This document shows, piece after piece, positions 43,192 to 51,425 of a stretch of DNA of 64,000 nucleotides. Positions within the stretch are counted from its first letter, which is position 1. Each line of letters begins with the position of its first letter. The translations under genes and the position numbers were made by a program. The stretch lies in the NCBI GenBank assembly GCA_963844405.1, contig CAWJNZ010000007.1, positions 248,001-312,000 on the forward strand, read 5' to 3'. The notes under the pieces are model-generated. The model saw only the letters and a program-made list of their open reading frames with translations. It searched no databases and was not told where the DNA came from. Source of the DNA: DASSUW01 sp963844405 (GTDB lineage Bacteria; Actinomycetota; Thermoleophilia; Solirubrobacterales; Solirubrobacteraceae).

Positions 43192-46131
43192 GTGGCGGCA
43201 CGAGTCTCGAGCTCCCGCCTGATCGGCCGCGCCGCCGAGCTGGCCGAGCTCGAGGCCGCGCTCGCCGAGGCCGCCGGCGGGCGGCCCTCGATCGTCTTCC
43301 TGGCCGGCGAGTCCGGGGTCGGCAAGTCGCGCCTGCTGGCCGAGCTGGAGCGGGGCGCGGGCGAGGACGGCACGCTCGTGCTGGCCGGCGACTGCGTCGA
43401 CCTCGGCGAGAGCGAGCTGCCGTACGTGCCGCTCATCACCGCGCTGCGGCCGCTCGCCCGCTCGGGCGACCCGGCCCTCACCGAGCCGGTCCGCGCCGCG
43501 GTGGCGCCGCTGCTGCCGGGCCTCGCGCCGCCCGTCGCGCACGACGGCGGCGAGGACGGCCCGCAGGCGCGCCTGTTCGAGGGGCTGCTGTCGCTGCTCA
43601 ACGGGCTCGGCGAGGAGCGCCCGGTGCTGCTGCTGATCGAGGACGTGCACTGGGCCGACCGCTCCACGCGCGCGGCGCTCGCCTTCCTCGCCCGCAGCCT
43701 GGTGGCCGAGCGGGTGCTCGTCATCGCCTCCTACCGGCCCGACGAGCTGCACCGCCGCCATCCATTGCGGCCGCTGCTGGCCGAGGTCGAGCGCAACGCG
43801 CGCGCCCGCCGCGTCACGCTCGAGCCGCTCACCCGCGAGGAGCTCGCCGACCAGCTGGAGGACATCCTCGGCTCGCCGCCGCAGCCGGAGCTGCTCGAGC
43901 GGCTGTGGACGCGCTCGGGCGGCAACCCGCTGTACTCGGAGGAGCTGCTTGCCGCCGGCCTCGACGGCCGCGGCGCGGCGCCCGACACGCTGCGCGACGC
44001 GCTCATGCTGCGCGTCGAGGGCCTGCCGGAGCCCGCGCAGGAGATCCTGCGGCTCGTAGCGGTCGGCCAGCGCGTCGACCACCCGCTGCTCGCCGAGACC
44101 AGCGGCCTCGACGAGCGCGCGCTGCGCGACGCGCTGCGCGAGGCGATCGACAGCCACATCCTCGTCGCCGACGCCGACGGCCGCTACCGCTTCCGCCACG
44201 CGCTGCTGCGCGAGGTCGTGGAGGACGACCTGCTGCCGGGCGAGCGGGCGGCGCTGCACCTGACGCTGGCCCGGGCGCTCGAGCGCCGCATCGACGAGCA
44301 CGCGGGCGCCGTCCTGACCGCCGCCGCCGCCCACCACTTCGCCGCCGCGGGCGAGCAGCCCGAGGCGCTCGCCTGGTCGGTGCGCGCGGCGACCGCGGCC
44401 GAGCGCGTCTACGCTCACGGCGAGGCGCACGCCCTGCTCGAGCGCGCGCTCGAGCTGTGGGACCGCGTGCCGGACGCCGAGGCGCGCGCCGGCGAGGACC
44501 GCTGGTCGCTGCTGTGGCGAGCCGGCCAGGCCGCGTCGGCGCTCGGGAACCCCGGCCGCCAGCTCGCGCTGTACGAGACCGCGCTGACCGAGCTCGACCC
44601 CGCTACGGACGCCCACCGCGCCTCGAAGATGCTCGAGGGCATGGCCCGCGCGCAGCGCAGCCTCAACCGCCCGAAGTCGAGCATCGAGACGCTCGAGCGG
44701 GCCATCGAGCTCGTCGAGGGCGCCGGCGCGGAGGACGGGGAGGCGCGCGCCCGCCTGCTCGCCGGCCTCGCCCGCGGGCGCATGCTCGACGGCCGCTTCA
44801 CCGAGAGCGTCGAGGCGGCGAAGAAGGCGCTCGACGTCACGCTCGCGGCGGGCATGCGCTGGGCCGAGGGCCACGCGCGCAACACGCTCGGGTTCTCGCT
44901 GGCCATGACCGGCGAGGTGGAGGCCGGCGCCGAGCAGCTGCGCGAGGCTATCCGGATCGCCCGCGAGCGCGACAACCTGCCCGACCTCGCCGACGCCTAC
45001 GTCAACTACTCGGACATGCTCAACGTCGTCGGCCGGTCGGACGAGGCGCTCGCGGTCGCCCGCGAGGGGCGCGAGGCGGTCGGCGACCGCCGCCCGATCG
45101 CGCTCATGTGGCTCGACTGCCAGCTCTCCGAGTTCGCCTACGACGTCGGCGACTGGGAGGCCTCGGAGGCCAGCCTGCCCGACCCCCACCGCTGGACCGG
45201 CGTCCACACCCGCGTGAACATCAACCTCCGGCGCGCACACCTGCTGATGGGCCGCGGCGAGCACGACGAGGCGCGCGAGGTGCTGGCCGACCTCGAGGAG
45301 CTGGCGGCCGAGTCGAGCGAGCCGCAGTTCGTCGGTCCCGTGGCCGTCCTCACCGCCGAGCTGCGACGCCGCGAGGGCGACCTCGACCGTGCCCGCGAGG
45401 CGATCGACCGCGGGCTCGACCGCATGGAGTTCTGCACCGACGACGCCGCGCGCGTGTCGGCGGTGGCCGCCGCCGGCGTGACCGTGGAGGCCGAAGCCGC
45501 CCAGCGCGCCCGCGACCTCGGCGACGCCGACGCCGAGGCGGCCGCCGTGCGCCGCGTCGACGACCTGCTGTCGCGCGTGGCGGCGGCCGCGGTGCGGACG
45601 CGGCCGATCGAGTGCGCGCTCCTGCTCTCGGCGCGCGCGGAGGCCGGCCGCGCCGGCGGGCGTCCCGACCCGGCGGCGTTCGCGCGTGCCGCCCAGGCGT
45701 GGCTCGACGTCGGCCGCCCCGAGCCCGCCGCCGTCATGCGCTGGCGCGAGGCCGAGGCGCACATCGGCGCCGGCGACCGCGAGGCGGCGACCGCGGCCGC
45801 GCGCGCCGCCGACGAGATCGCTATCCGGCTCGGCGCAGCGTGGCTGCGCGGCGAGGTCGAGGGTCTGGCCGCCCGCGCGCGGCTTACGCTGGCGATCGAC
45901 CACGAGGACGAGCCCGAGGTAGAGGAGGACGAGGACGGCTTCGGGCTCACGTCGCGCGAGCGGCAGGTGCTGGTACTGGTGGCCGAGGGCGCGACCAACC
46001 GCGAGATCGGCGCGCAGCTCTTCATGGCCGAGAAGACGGCCAGCGTGCACGTCTCGCGCATCCTGTCCAAGCTCAACGTGCGCACGCGGACCGAGGCAGC
46101 GGCCGTCGCCCACCGGCACCGGCTGTCGTGA
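43192..46131 (+). CDS. large LuxR-type (LAL) transcriptional regulator
   Basis: A 979-residue regulator. The N-terminal AAA ATPase module has Walker A GESGVGKS (39-46) and a Walker B-like LLLIEDVHWADRSTRAAL. A long TPR-rich helical middle follows (about 400-890, for example ALYETALTELDPATDAHRAS). The C-terminal LuxR helix-turn-helix is FGLTSRERQVLVLVAEGATN to EKTASVHVSRILSKLNVRTR. Such LAL proteins sense small ligands and activate nearby or distant genes. GTG start; its stop overlaps the next gene's GTG, which may be a target or simply coupled. Confidence 0.9.
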   Translation: MAARVSSSRLIGRAAELAELEAALAEAAGGRPSIVFLAGESGVGKSRLLAELERGAGEDGTLVLAGDCVDLGESELPYVPLITALRPLARSGDPALTEPVRAAVAPLLPGLAPPVAHDGGEDGPQARLFEGLLSLLNGLGEERPVLLLIEDVHWADRSTRAALAFLARSLVAERVLVIASYRPDELHRRHPLRPLLAEVERNARARRVTLEPLTREELADQLEDILGSPPQPELLERLWTRSGGNPLYSEELLAAGLDGRGAAPDTLRDALMLRVEGLPEPAQEILRLVAVGQRVDHPLLAETSGLDERALRDALREAIDSHILVADADGRYRFRHALLREVVEDDLLPGERAALHLTLARALERRIDEHAGAVLTAAAAHHFAAAGEQPEALAWSVRAATAAERVYAHGEAHALLERALELWDRVPDAEARAGEDRWSLLWRAGQAASALGNPGRQLALYETALTELDPATDAHRASKMLEGMARAQRSLNRPKSSIETLERAIELVEGAGAEDGEARARLLAGLARGRMLDGRFTESVEAAKKALDVTLAAGMRWAEGHARNTLGFSLAMTGEVEAGAEQLREAIRIARERDNLPDLADAYVNYSDMLNVVGRSDEALAVAREGREAVGDRRPIALMWLDCQLSEFAYDVGDWEASEASLPDPHRWTGVHTRVNINLRRAHLLMGRGEHDEAREVLADLEELAAESSEPQFVGPVAVLTAELRRREGDLDRAREAIDRGLDRMEFCTDDAARVSAVAAAGVTVEAEAAQRARDLGDADAEAAAVRRVDDLLSRVAAAAVRTRPIECALLLSARAEAGRAGGRPDPAAFARAAQAWLDVGRPEPAAVMRWREAEAHIGAGDREAATAAARAADEIAIRLGAAWLRGEVEGLAARARLTLAIDHEDEPEVEEDEDGFGLTSRERQVLVLVAEGATNREIGAQLFMAEKTASVHVSRILSKLNVRTRTEAAAVAHRHRLS

Positions 46132-46505
46132 AGACCCACCAGCGCCGCGCGGGCGCGGCGGTCGGCGTCTACCTCGGCGGGAGCCACGTGCGCGTGGTCG
46201 CCGCCGACCTCGCGCACCACGTGTTCGGCTCGGCGGTCCGCGAGCTCCGCGGCCACACCGCCGGCGAGGGGCTGCCCGCCGCCGTCGAGGCGGTCGAGGA
46301 GGCGCTGCGGGCGGCGGCGGGCGAGGTGCTGATCGACCCGCTGCGCAGCGCGCTGCGGGCCATCAGCCTGCCGCTCGTCGGCTCCAACACCGAGGTCATG
46401 GCCGCCGCGCTCGGCGCCGAGGCCGGCGCGCTGGGCGGCGTGGCGCTCGTCCTGCGCGAGAGCGAGCGCCTGGTGGCGCCCGGCGTCCCGCTCACGGCTC
46501 GATGA
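46128..46505 (+). pseudogene. ROK-family protein with middle deleted (125 residues)
   Basis: The N-terminal part GAAVGVYLGGSHVRVVAADL resembles the ROK phosphate loop, with Tyr in place of Asp. The C-terminal part ALRAISLPLVGSNTEVMAAA, then ALGAEAGALGGVALVLRESE, resembles the end of ROK regulators. The roughly 200-residue middle, which holds the sugar-binding and catalytic residues, is missing without a frame break. It is still coupled on both sides (GTGA from the LuxR gene, ATGA into the GFA gene). I infer a non-catalytic remnant; a small functional product cannot be excluded. Confidence 0.6.
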
Positions 46506-46942
46506 GCGCCGACTCCCGTAGCCTGTCCGCCATGCCCGATGTCGTGACCGGCGGCTGCGCGTGCGGCACGGTGCGGTTCGAGGTCACCGCCCCGTTCCAG
46601 ACCGCGGGCTACTGCCACTGCAAGCGCTGCCAGCGGCGCACCGGAGCGCTGTGGTCGGAGAACGCCCTCGTCGAGGCCGGCGCGTTCCGGCTCGTGGAGG
46701 GCGCCGAGTCGGTCCGGGCGTGGCAGCCGCCGGACGGCCTCTCGAAGTCGTTCTGCACGGTCTGCGGGGGCCACGTGTTCTCCGGCGACGCGGAAGGCGA
46801 CGGCATCGTCGGCGTCCGGCTCGGCGCGGTCGACGGCGATCCCGGCATCCGCCCGCAGTGGCACCAGTGGGTCGAGTCGGCGCCGGACTGGGAGCCGCTC
46901 CCGGACGACGGCCTCCCGCGCTTCCCGCAGCGCCGACAGTAA
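46502..46942 (+). CDS. GFA-family (glutathione-dependent formaldehyde-activating-like) protein
   Basis: A 146-residue protein (or 136 from ATG 46532) of the GFA/CENP-V zinc family: GGCACGTVRFEV, YCHCKRCQRRTGALWSENAL, and FCTVCGGHVFSGDAEGDGIV supply the cysteine ligands. The original family adds glutathione to formaldehyde, but most actinobacterial members lack that role and their function is open. It overlaps the truncated ROK stop. A hairpin follows 15 bases after the stop. Confidence 0.88.
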   Translation: MSADSRSLSAMPDVVTGGCACGTVRFEVTAPFQTAGYCHCKRCQRRTGALWSENALVEAGAFRLVEGAESVRAWQPPDGLSKSFCTVCGGHVFSGDAEGDGIVGVRLGAVDGDPGIRPQWHQWVESAPDWEPLPDDGLPRFPQRRQ

Positions 46943-46957
46943 TCGCACGGGCCCGCC

Positions 46958-46993
46958 CCACCGGCGGAGAACGTGTGGAGCGTCCGCCGGTGG
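46958..46993. terminator. 11-bp hairpin between convergent GFA and lipoprotein genes
   Basis: CCACCGGCGGA (46958-46968) and TCCGCCGGTGG (46983-46993) pair perfectly around a 14-base loop. It lies between two convergent stops and probably serves both strands. Confidence 0.65.
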
Positions 46994-47000
46994 CGCACCC

Positions 47001-47651
47001 CTAGAACCCGATCAGCTCGGCGAGGTTGGGCGGGCCGCGGCGCTCGACCTCGAAGACGAGGTAGTCCTGCACGATCGTGCGCAGCCGCCCGGCGCGCTCG
47101 CGCCGGTGCCGGACGCGGAGGAGGTCGCCGTCGTCGCGTGCCACGTAGAGGACCGTGTTGAGCGAGGGGTCGGGATCCACGGTGACGAGGTGCGCGGGCC
47201 GGTCGCGCACGGTCCCGGTGCCGACGACCTGCAGCCGGCCCTCGCGGACCAGCCGCACCGGGTCGACGACGATGTCCGCCCGCCACGGCCGCATGAGGAA
47301 GTCCTGCTCGCCGTCCGCCTCGTCGAGCCCGGCGAAGCGGCCGCGCACGTAGGTGCGGACCCCGCGCGCGTCGGCGACCTGCTCGAGGCCCCCGTCGCGC
47401 GTCGTGCGGTGGGCGCGCCAGCCGGCGCCGCCGAGGTCGAGCCAGATCTCGTCGCTCCAGCCGCCGGGCGGCAGGTCCGGCATCCGGTCCTCGTGCACGA
47501 AGCGGATCTCGTCGGTCACGACGTGCAGGAGGCCGCGCGGCGCCTCGAGCCGGCGCTCGAACGTCCGCACGGCGTCCGGCAGGTCGTCGGGCGAGCCGCC
47601 ACCGCAGCCGGCGAGGGCGAGCGTGGCGGCGAGAGCGAGCACCGCTCTCAT
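47001..47651 (-). CDS. putative lipoprotein (LolA/LppX-like size)
   Basis: A 216-residue lipoprotein with an N-terminal signal and lipobox LALAGC (Cys about 15). The mature protein is mostly beta strands: ADGEQDFLMRPWRADIVVDP, AHLVTVDPDPSLNTVLYVAR and RTIVQDYLVFEVERRGPPN, which recalls outer-surface lipid-binding folds or MucB-type sensors. I do not recognise a defined family. ATG 47651 places the lipobox at the right distance. It is divergent from the DoxX-like gene. Confidence 0.65.
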   Translation of the reverse strand: MRAVLALAATLALAGCGGGSPDDLPDAVRTFERRLEAPRGLLHVVTDEIRFVHEDRMPDLPPGGWSDEIWLDLGGAGWRAHRTTRDGGLEQVADARGVRTYVRGRFAGLDEADGEQDFLMRPWRADIVVDPVRLVREGRLQVVGTGTVRDRPAHLVTVDPDPSLNTVLYVARDDGDLLRVRHRRERAGRLRTIVQDYLVFEVERRGPPNLAELIGF

Positions 47652-47675
47652 GACGCGAACCGTAGCCTTCTCGCC

Positions 47676-48020
47676 GTGCCCGCGCTCCTCGCCGCCTTCT
47701 TCCTCGTCGCCGGCCTCCTGCACTTCCTCAAGCCGAAGCCGTACGTGGCGATCGTGCCGGACGCCCTGCCGCGGAAGCGCGAGCTCGTCTACGTCAGCGG
47801 CGTGGCCGAGATGGCCGGCGGCTTCGGCGTGCTGGCGCCGCCCACGCGCCGCGCGGCGGGCTGGTGGCTGATCGCCACGCTGATCGCCGTCTTCCCGGCC
47901 AACGTGAACATGGCCGTCAACGCCGATCGCTTCCGCGCCATCCCGGAGCCGCTGCTGTGGGCGCGGCTGCCATTGCAGGGCGTGCTGATCGCGTGGGTGT
48001 GGCGCGTGGCGGTGCGGTGA
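47676..48020 (+). CDS. DoxX-like small membrane protein
   Basis: A 114-residue protein with four hydrophobic helices: ALLAAFFLVAGLLHFL, VSGVAEMAGGFGVLA, GWWLIATLIAVFPANVNMAV, and WARLPLQGVLIAWVWRVAV. The pattern HFLKPKPYVAIVPDALP is typical of DoxX-like proteins. Function in bacteria is poorly known. GTG 47676 is chosen from the start of homology. Its stop overlaps the next gene's GTG (GTGA). Confidence 0.75.
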   Translation: MPALLAAFFLVAGLLHFLKPKPYVAIVPDALPRKRELVYVSGVAEMAGGFGVLAPPTRRAAGWWLIATLIAVFPANVNMAVNADRFRAIPEPLLWARLPLQGVLIAWVWRVAVR

Positions 48021-49162
48021 GCGCCTACCGCGTCGCGCTGCTCGACTGGCTGGCGTGCGCGTGCGGCGGGCGGGCGCAGCGGGCGGCCACGACCGCGCGT
48101 GCGGCGGGCGACGGGCTGCTCGAGCGCGTCGCCTGGCTCGGCACCGCCGGCCACGTGCTCGACTTCGACGACACGTACCTGCCCGGCATCGCGCACCTGA
48201 GCGCGCCGACCGCCCCGGCGGCGATCGTGCTCGGCGCCTGGCTGGATCGCAGCGTCGGCGAGGTGCTGGACGCCTACACCGCGGGCTTCGAGGCGATGGG
48301 GCGGCTGAGCCGCGCGCACGCGCTCTACGAGGGCGGTTGGCACCCCACCGCCGTCTGCGGCGCGGCGGGCGCGGCGTGCACGGCGGCGCACCTGCTCGGG
48401 CTCGACGAGGAGCGGCGCGCCGCCGCCGAGCGGCTGGCGCTGCTGCAGGCGGGCGGCCTGCGCGCCGCCTTCGGCTCGGACGGCAAGTCCCTGCAGGTGG
48501 GCATGGCGGCGGCGGCCGGCGTGCACGCCGCCCGGATCGCCGCGGGCGGCGCGGTGATCAGCGCCGACGTCGTCGGTCACCCCGACGGCTTCGCGGCGGC
48601 GTTCGGCGCGGCGCGCGAGACCGATGGCGTCGCGCTCGAGCAGAACTGGATCAAGCCGTGGCCGTGCTGCCTGATGAGCCACAGCGCCGTGCAGGCCGCC
48701 TCCGAGGCGCGCTCGGCGCTCGCGGGCTCCGACGCGCCGATCGAGGTCGCCGTCCACCCGCTGGCGCGGCGGGCGGCCGCCTACGACGAGGTGGCCGACG
48801 GGCTGCAGGCCAAGTTCTCGATCCCGTACCTCGTCGCCTCCGTCGTGCTGCACGGCGAGCCTTCGCCCTCGAGCTTCGACGGCGTCGACGAGGGTGTTCA
48901 AGCGCTCGCTCGCGAGCGCGTCCGGTTGTCGACGGACGAGCGCCTGCGCCAAGCCGAGGCCGTGCTCGCGCTGGGCGGCGAGGAGGTGGCGCGTGTCCCG
49001 GCCTCGCGCGGGTCGCCCGAGGCGCCGATGGACGCGACGCAGCTCGCGGCGAAGTGCCGGGAGCTGGCCGGCGACCGGCTCGACGGCCTGCTCGACGATC
49101 CCGACGCGCCGGCGCAGACGCTGCTCGACGCGTTGGGGGGTCAGACCCCGCACAGGGTCTGA
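48017..49162 (+). CDS. MmgE/PrpD family protein (2-methylcitrate dehydratase-like)
   Basis: A 381-residue MmgE/PrpD protein: VAWLGTAGHVLDFDDTYLPG (conserved HxxDxDD-like site), HLSAPTAPAAIVLGAW, YEGGWHPTAVCGAAGAACTA, AAFGSDGKSLQVGMAAAAG, and NWIKPWPCCLMSHSAVQAAS. The length is shorter than PrpD (about 480), as in MmgE-like members, and the normal N-terminal section before CACGG is reduced. It may dehydrate 2-methylcitrate or act on cis-aconitate; no other propionate gene is adjacent. Its last 28 bases lie in a strong hairpin. Confidence 0.8.
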   Translation: MSAYRVALLDWLACACGGRAQRAATTARAAGDGLLERVAWLGTAGHVLDFDDTYLPGIAHLSAPTAPAAIVLGAWLDRSVGEVLDAYTAGFEAMGRLSRAHALYEGGWHPTAVCGAAGAACTAAHLLGLDEERRAAAERLALLQAGGLRAAFGSDGKSLQVGMAAAAGVHAARIAAGGAVISADVVGHPDGFAAAFGAARETDGVALEQNWIKPWPCCLMSHSAVQAASEARSALAGSDAPIEVAVHPLARRAAAYDEVADGLQAKFSIPYLVASVVLHGEPSPSSFDGVDEGVQALARERVRLSTDERLRQAEAVLALGGEEVARVPASRGSPEAPMDATQLAAKCRELAGDRLDGLLDDPDAPAQTLLDALGGQTPHRV

Positions 49163-49168
49163 CCCCCC
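49135..49168. terminator. 14-bp hairpin with GGGTCTGACCC motif overlapping the MmgE/PrpD stop
   Basis: Arms 49135-49148 and 49155-49168 are perfectly complementary around a 6-base loop. The sequence class GGGGTCTGACCCC recurs in fragments elsewhere in the window. It encodes the last residues of the MmgE/PrpD protein and lies 11 bases from the convergent MFS stop. Confidence 0.65.
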
Positions 49169-49178
49169 GGTGGCGTGG

Positions 49179-50636
49179 TCAGGCGACGACCGCGGCGGGC
49201 TCCAGCTCGCCGCGCCTGGCCGCCTCCGCGTGCTCGCGGGAGGCGCGCCCGGAGACGAGGACCACCGCCAGGAGCGCGCCGGCGATCGCGATGCCGGCGC
49301 CTACGGCGAAGGCCGCCTGGAAGCCCTCGGTGAGGGCGGACGGCACCGGGCTGCCGGAGGCCAGCGCGTCGTCGGTGCGGCTGTTGGCGACCGTGGCCAG
49401 GATCGCCAGGCCGAGCGCGCCGCCGATCTGCTGTGAGGTGTTGATCAGCCCCGAGGCCAGGCCGGCCTCGTGTGCCTCGACGCCGCTCACGGCGGCCACG
49501 GTCATCGACACGAAGGCCAGGCCGAGGCCGACGGCGGCCAGCAGCATCGGGCCGAGCAGGTCGCTCAGGTAGCTGCCGCCCGCGTCCACCTGCGTGAACC
49601 AGAGGAGGCCGGCCGCGGTGACCAGCAGGCCGCTGACGAGGACGGGCTTGAACCCGAACCGGGTCACGAGCCCGGCCGACGCTCCGGCCGCCACGATGAT
49701 CCCGACCGCGAGCGGCAGGTACGCGAGCCCGGCCTCGAGCGCCGAGTAGCCGAGCACCTGCTGCATGTACAGCGAGATGAAGAAGAACATCGAGAACAGG
49801 GCGGCCGCGATCAGCACGGCGGACACGTTGATGCCGGTGATCGTGCGGATCCGGAAGATGCCGGGGAACGGCATCAGCGGCGCCTTCGAGCGGCGCTCGA
49901 TGAGGTAGAACGCGGCGATCAGCGCCAGCGACAGCGCGCCGAGGCCGAGCGTCTGGGCCGAGGCCCAGCCGGCGTCGTTGGCGTCGACCAGCGTGTAGAC
50001 GAGCAGCGAGAGACCCGCGGTCACCGAGACGGCGCCCGCGACGTCGAAGTGCCGCGCGCCCTCGTTGCGGGACTCGGGCAGCAGGCGCGGCGCCAGCAGC
50101 GCGGCGGCGATGCCGACCGGCACGTTGACGAACAGCACCCACTCCCAGCCGGCCCACTCGGTGAGTATGCCGCCGAGGAGGACGCCGACGGCGCCGCCGG
50201 AGCCGGCGACCGCGCCCCAGACGCCCATCGCCTTGTTGCGCTCAGCACCCTCCTCGAAGAGGACGGTGACGAGCGACAGGGCGGCGGGTGACAGCAGCGC
50301 GGCGCCGAGGCCCTGGACGGCCCGGGCGATGATGAGCTGCGCCTCGTTCTGGGCGAGGCCGCCCGCCAGCGAGGCGAGCGCGAAGACGATGAGACCGGCC
50401 ATGAACAGCCGACGTCGACCGAGCAGGTCGGCCATGCGGCCGCCCAGCAGCAGGAAGCCGCCGAACACGAGCACGTAGGCGTTGACCACCCAGGAGAGAT
50501 TCTCCTGGGAGAACTGCAGGTCCGCCCCGATCGACGGCAACGCGACGTTGACGATCGAGGCGTCGAGGATGACGACGAACTGCGCTGCGGCGAGCAGCGC
50601 CAGCGCCATCCACTTGTTGGAAGCGGTGGAGGGCAA
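49179..50636 (-). CDS. DHA2-family MFS drug exporter (EmrB/QacA type)
   Basis: A 485-residue transporter with 14 predicted helices. Motif A region GGRMADLLGRRRLFMAGLIV follows helix 2; motif C-type VWGAVAGSGGAVGVLLGGIL is in helix 5; the conserved LDASIVNVALPSIG is in helix 1. It should export a hydrophobic or cationic compound with proton antiport. It is divergent from a TetR gene, the usual repressor arrangement, with 136 bases between starts. Its stop lies against a terminator hairpin. Confidence 0.92.
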   Translation of the reverse strand: MPSTASNKWMALALLAAAQFVVILDASIVNVALPSIGADLQFSQENLSWVVNAYVLVFGGFLLLGGRMADLLGRRRLFMAGLIVFALASLAGGLAQNEAQLIIARAVQGLGAALLSPAALSLVTVLFEEGAERNKAMGVWGAVAGSGGAVGVLLGGILTEWAGWEWVLFVNVPVGIAAALLAPRLLPESRNEGARHFDVAGAVSVTAGLSLLVYTLVDANDAGWASAQTLGLGALSLALIAAFYLIERRSKAPLMPFPGIFRIRTITGINVSAVLIAAALFSMFFFISLYMQQVLGYSALEAGLAYLPLAVGIIVAAGASAGLVTRFGFKPVLVSGLLVTAAGLLWFTQVDAGGSYLSDLLGPMLLAAVGLGLAFVSMTVAAVSGVEAHEAGLASGLINTSQQIGGALGLAILATVANSRTDDALASGSPVPSALTEGFQAAFAVGAGIAIAGALLAVVLVSGRASREHAEAARRGELEPAAVVA

Positions 50637-50730
50637 AAGGGAGCTCCTGGGGAGGGAGGAGTTGGGCCCTGGCTGACCACGCCAGGTATCTGATATGGAA
50701 CCTGAACTCCGGTTTCGGATCAGGACAATA

Positions 50731-50764
50731 CGGAATTGACGTTCCGGTTGTCAAGCCCTATCTT
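50731..50764 (+). promoter_or_regulatory. TetR promoter with overlapping inverted repeats
   Basis: TTGACG (50736-50741), 17 bases, then TATCTT (50759-50764) forms a good sigma-70-like promoter. The tetR ATG is 9 bases past the -10, so the transcript may be leaderless. An inverted repeat CGGAA-N6-TTCCG (50731-50746) covers the -35 box and TTGAC...GTCAA overlaps it, fitting a TetR operator that would control both directions. Confidence 0.6.
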
Positions 50765-50772
50765 GACATTCG

Positions 50773-51363
50773 ATGACCGTCCTCGACAGACCGCTCCGGG
50801 CCGACGCCCGCCGCAACCGCGAGAAGGTGCTCGCGGCCGCACGGGCGGTCTTCGCCGAGCAGGGCGTGGACGCGCAGATGGACGACGTGGCCAAGCGCGC
50901 CGACGTCGGCGTCGGCACCGTCTACCGCCACTTCCCGACCAAGGAGGCGCTCCTCAACGCGCTCACCGACGAGCTGTTCGCGGTCGTGGCGGTCCATACG
51001 CGCACGCTGCTGACGCTCGACGACCCGTGGGAGGCGTTCACGCGGGCGATGTGGTTCGGCGCCGGGAAGACGGCGGGTGACCGCGCGTTCACGGAGATCA
51101 TGGCGGCCCAGAAGAAGTGGCCCGCCCGCACCTGTCCCGGCAAGGAGGACCTGCTGGTGACGGTCGGCGAGCTGATGGACCGCTGCAAGGCGGCCGGCGT
51201 CATGCGCCAGGACGCCATGGTCGAGGACATCGGGCTGCTGATGTGCGGCGTCGGCAGCGCCAGCCAGATGGAGCACCCCGTGCCGGACGCCTGGCGCCGC
51301 CATCTGGCGATCATGCTCGACGGCCTGCGCGCGCAGGCCGCGAGCGGCGACCTGCATGGATAG
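50773..51363 (+). CDS. TetR-family repressor
   Basis: A 196-residue regulator: DNA-binding region ADARRNREKVLAAARAVFAE then MDDVAKRADVGVGTVYRHFP (about 10-62). The C-terminal ligand domain is of the DUF-type seen in actinobacterial TetR (SETS-like), with helices around FTEIMAAQKKWPARTCPGK. It is divergent from the DHA2 exporter and probably controls it, releasing on binding of an exported drug. Start ATG 50773 lies 9 bases after the -10 box. Confidence 0.9.
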   Translation: MTVLDRPLRADARRNREKVLAAARAVFAEQGVDAQMDDVAKRADVGVGTVYRHFPTKEALLNALTDELFAVVAVHTRTLLTLDDPWEAFTRAMWFGAGKTAGDRAFTEIMAAQKKWPARTCPGKEDLLVTVGELMDRCKAAGVMRQDAMVEDIGLLMCGVGSASQMEHPVPDAWRRHLAIMLDGLRAQAASGDLHG

Positions 51364-51425
51364 GGCTTTCGCCTGCCAGGCAATCGCTGACGCGCTTGCC
51401 TTCGGCGACGGTACGCTGGCGCGTC

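Noticed and set aside
43153..46119. Minus-strand frame of almost 1000 codons opposite the LuxR-type regulator
   Set aside because: No recognisable motif, while the plus strand encodes Walker A and LuxR domains. It is the complement of codon-biased coding DNA.
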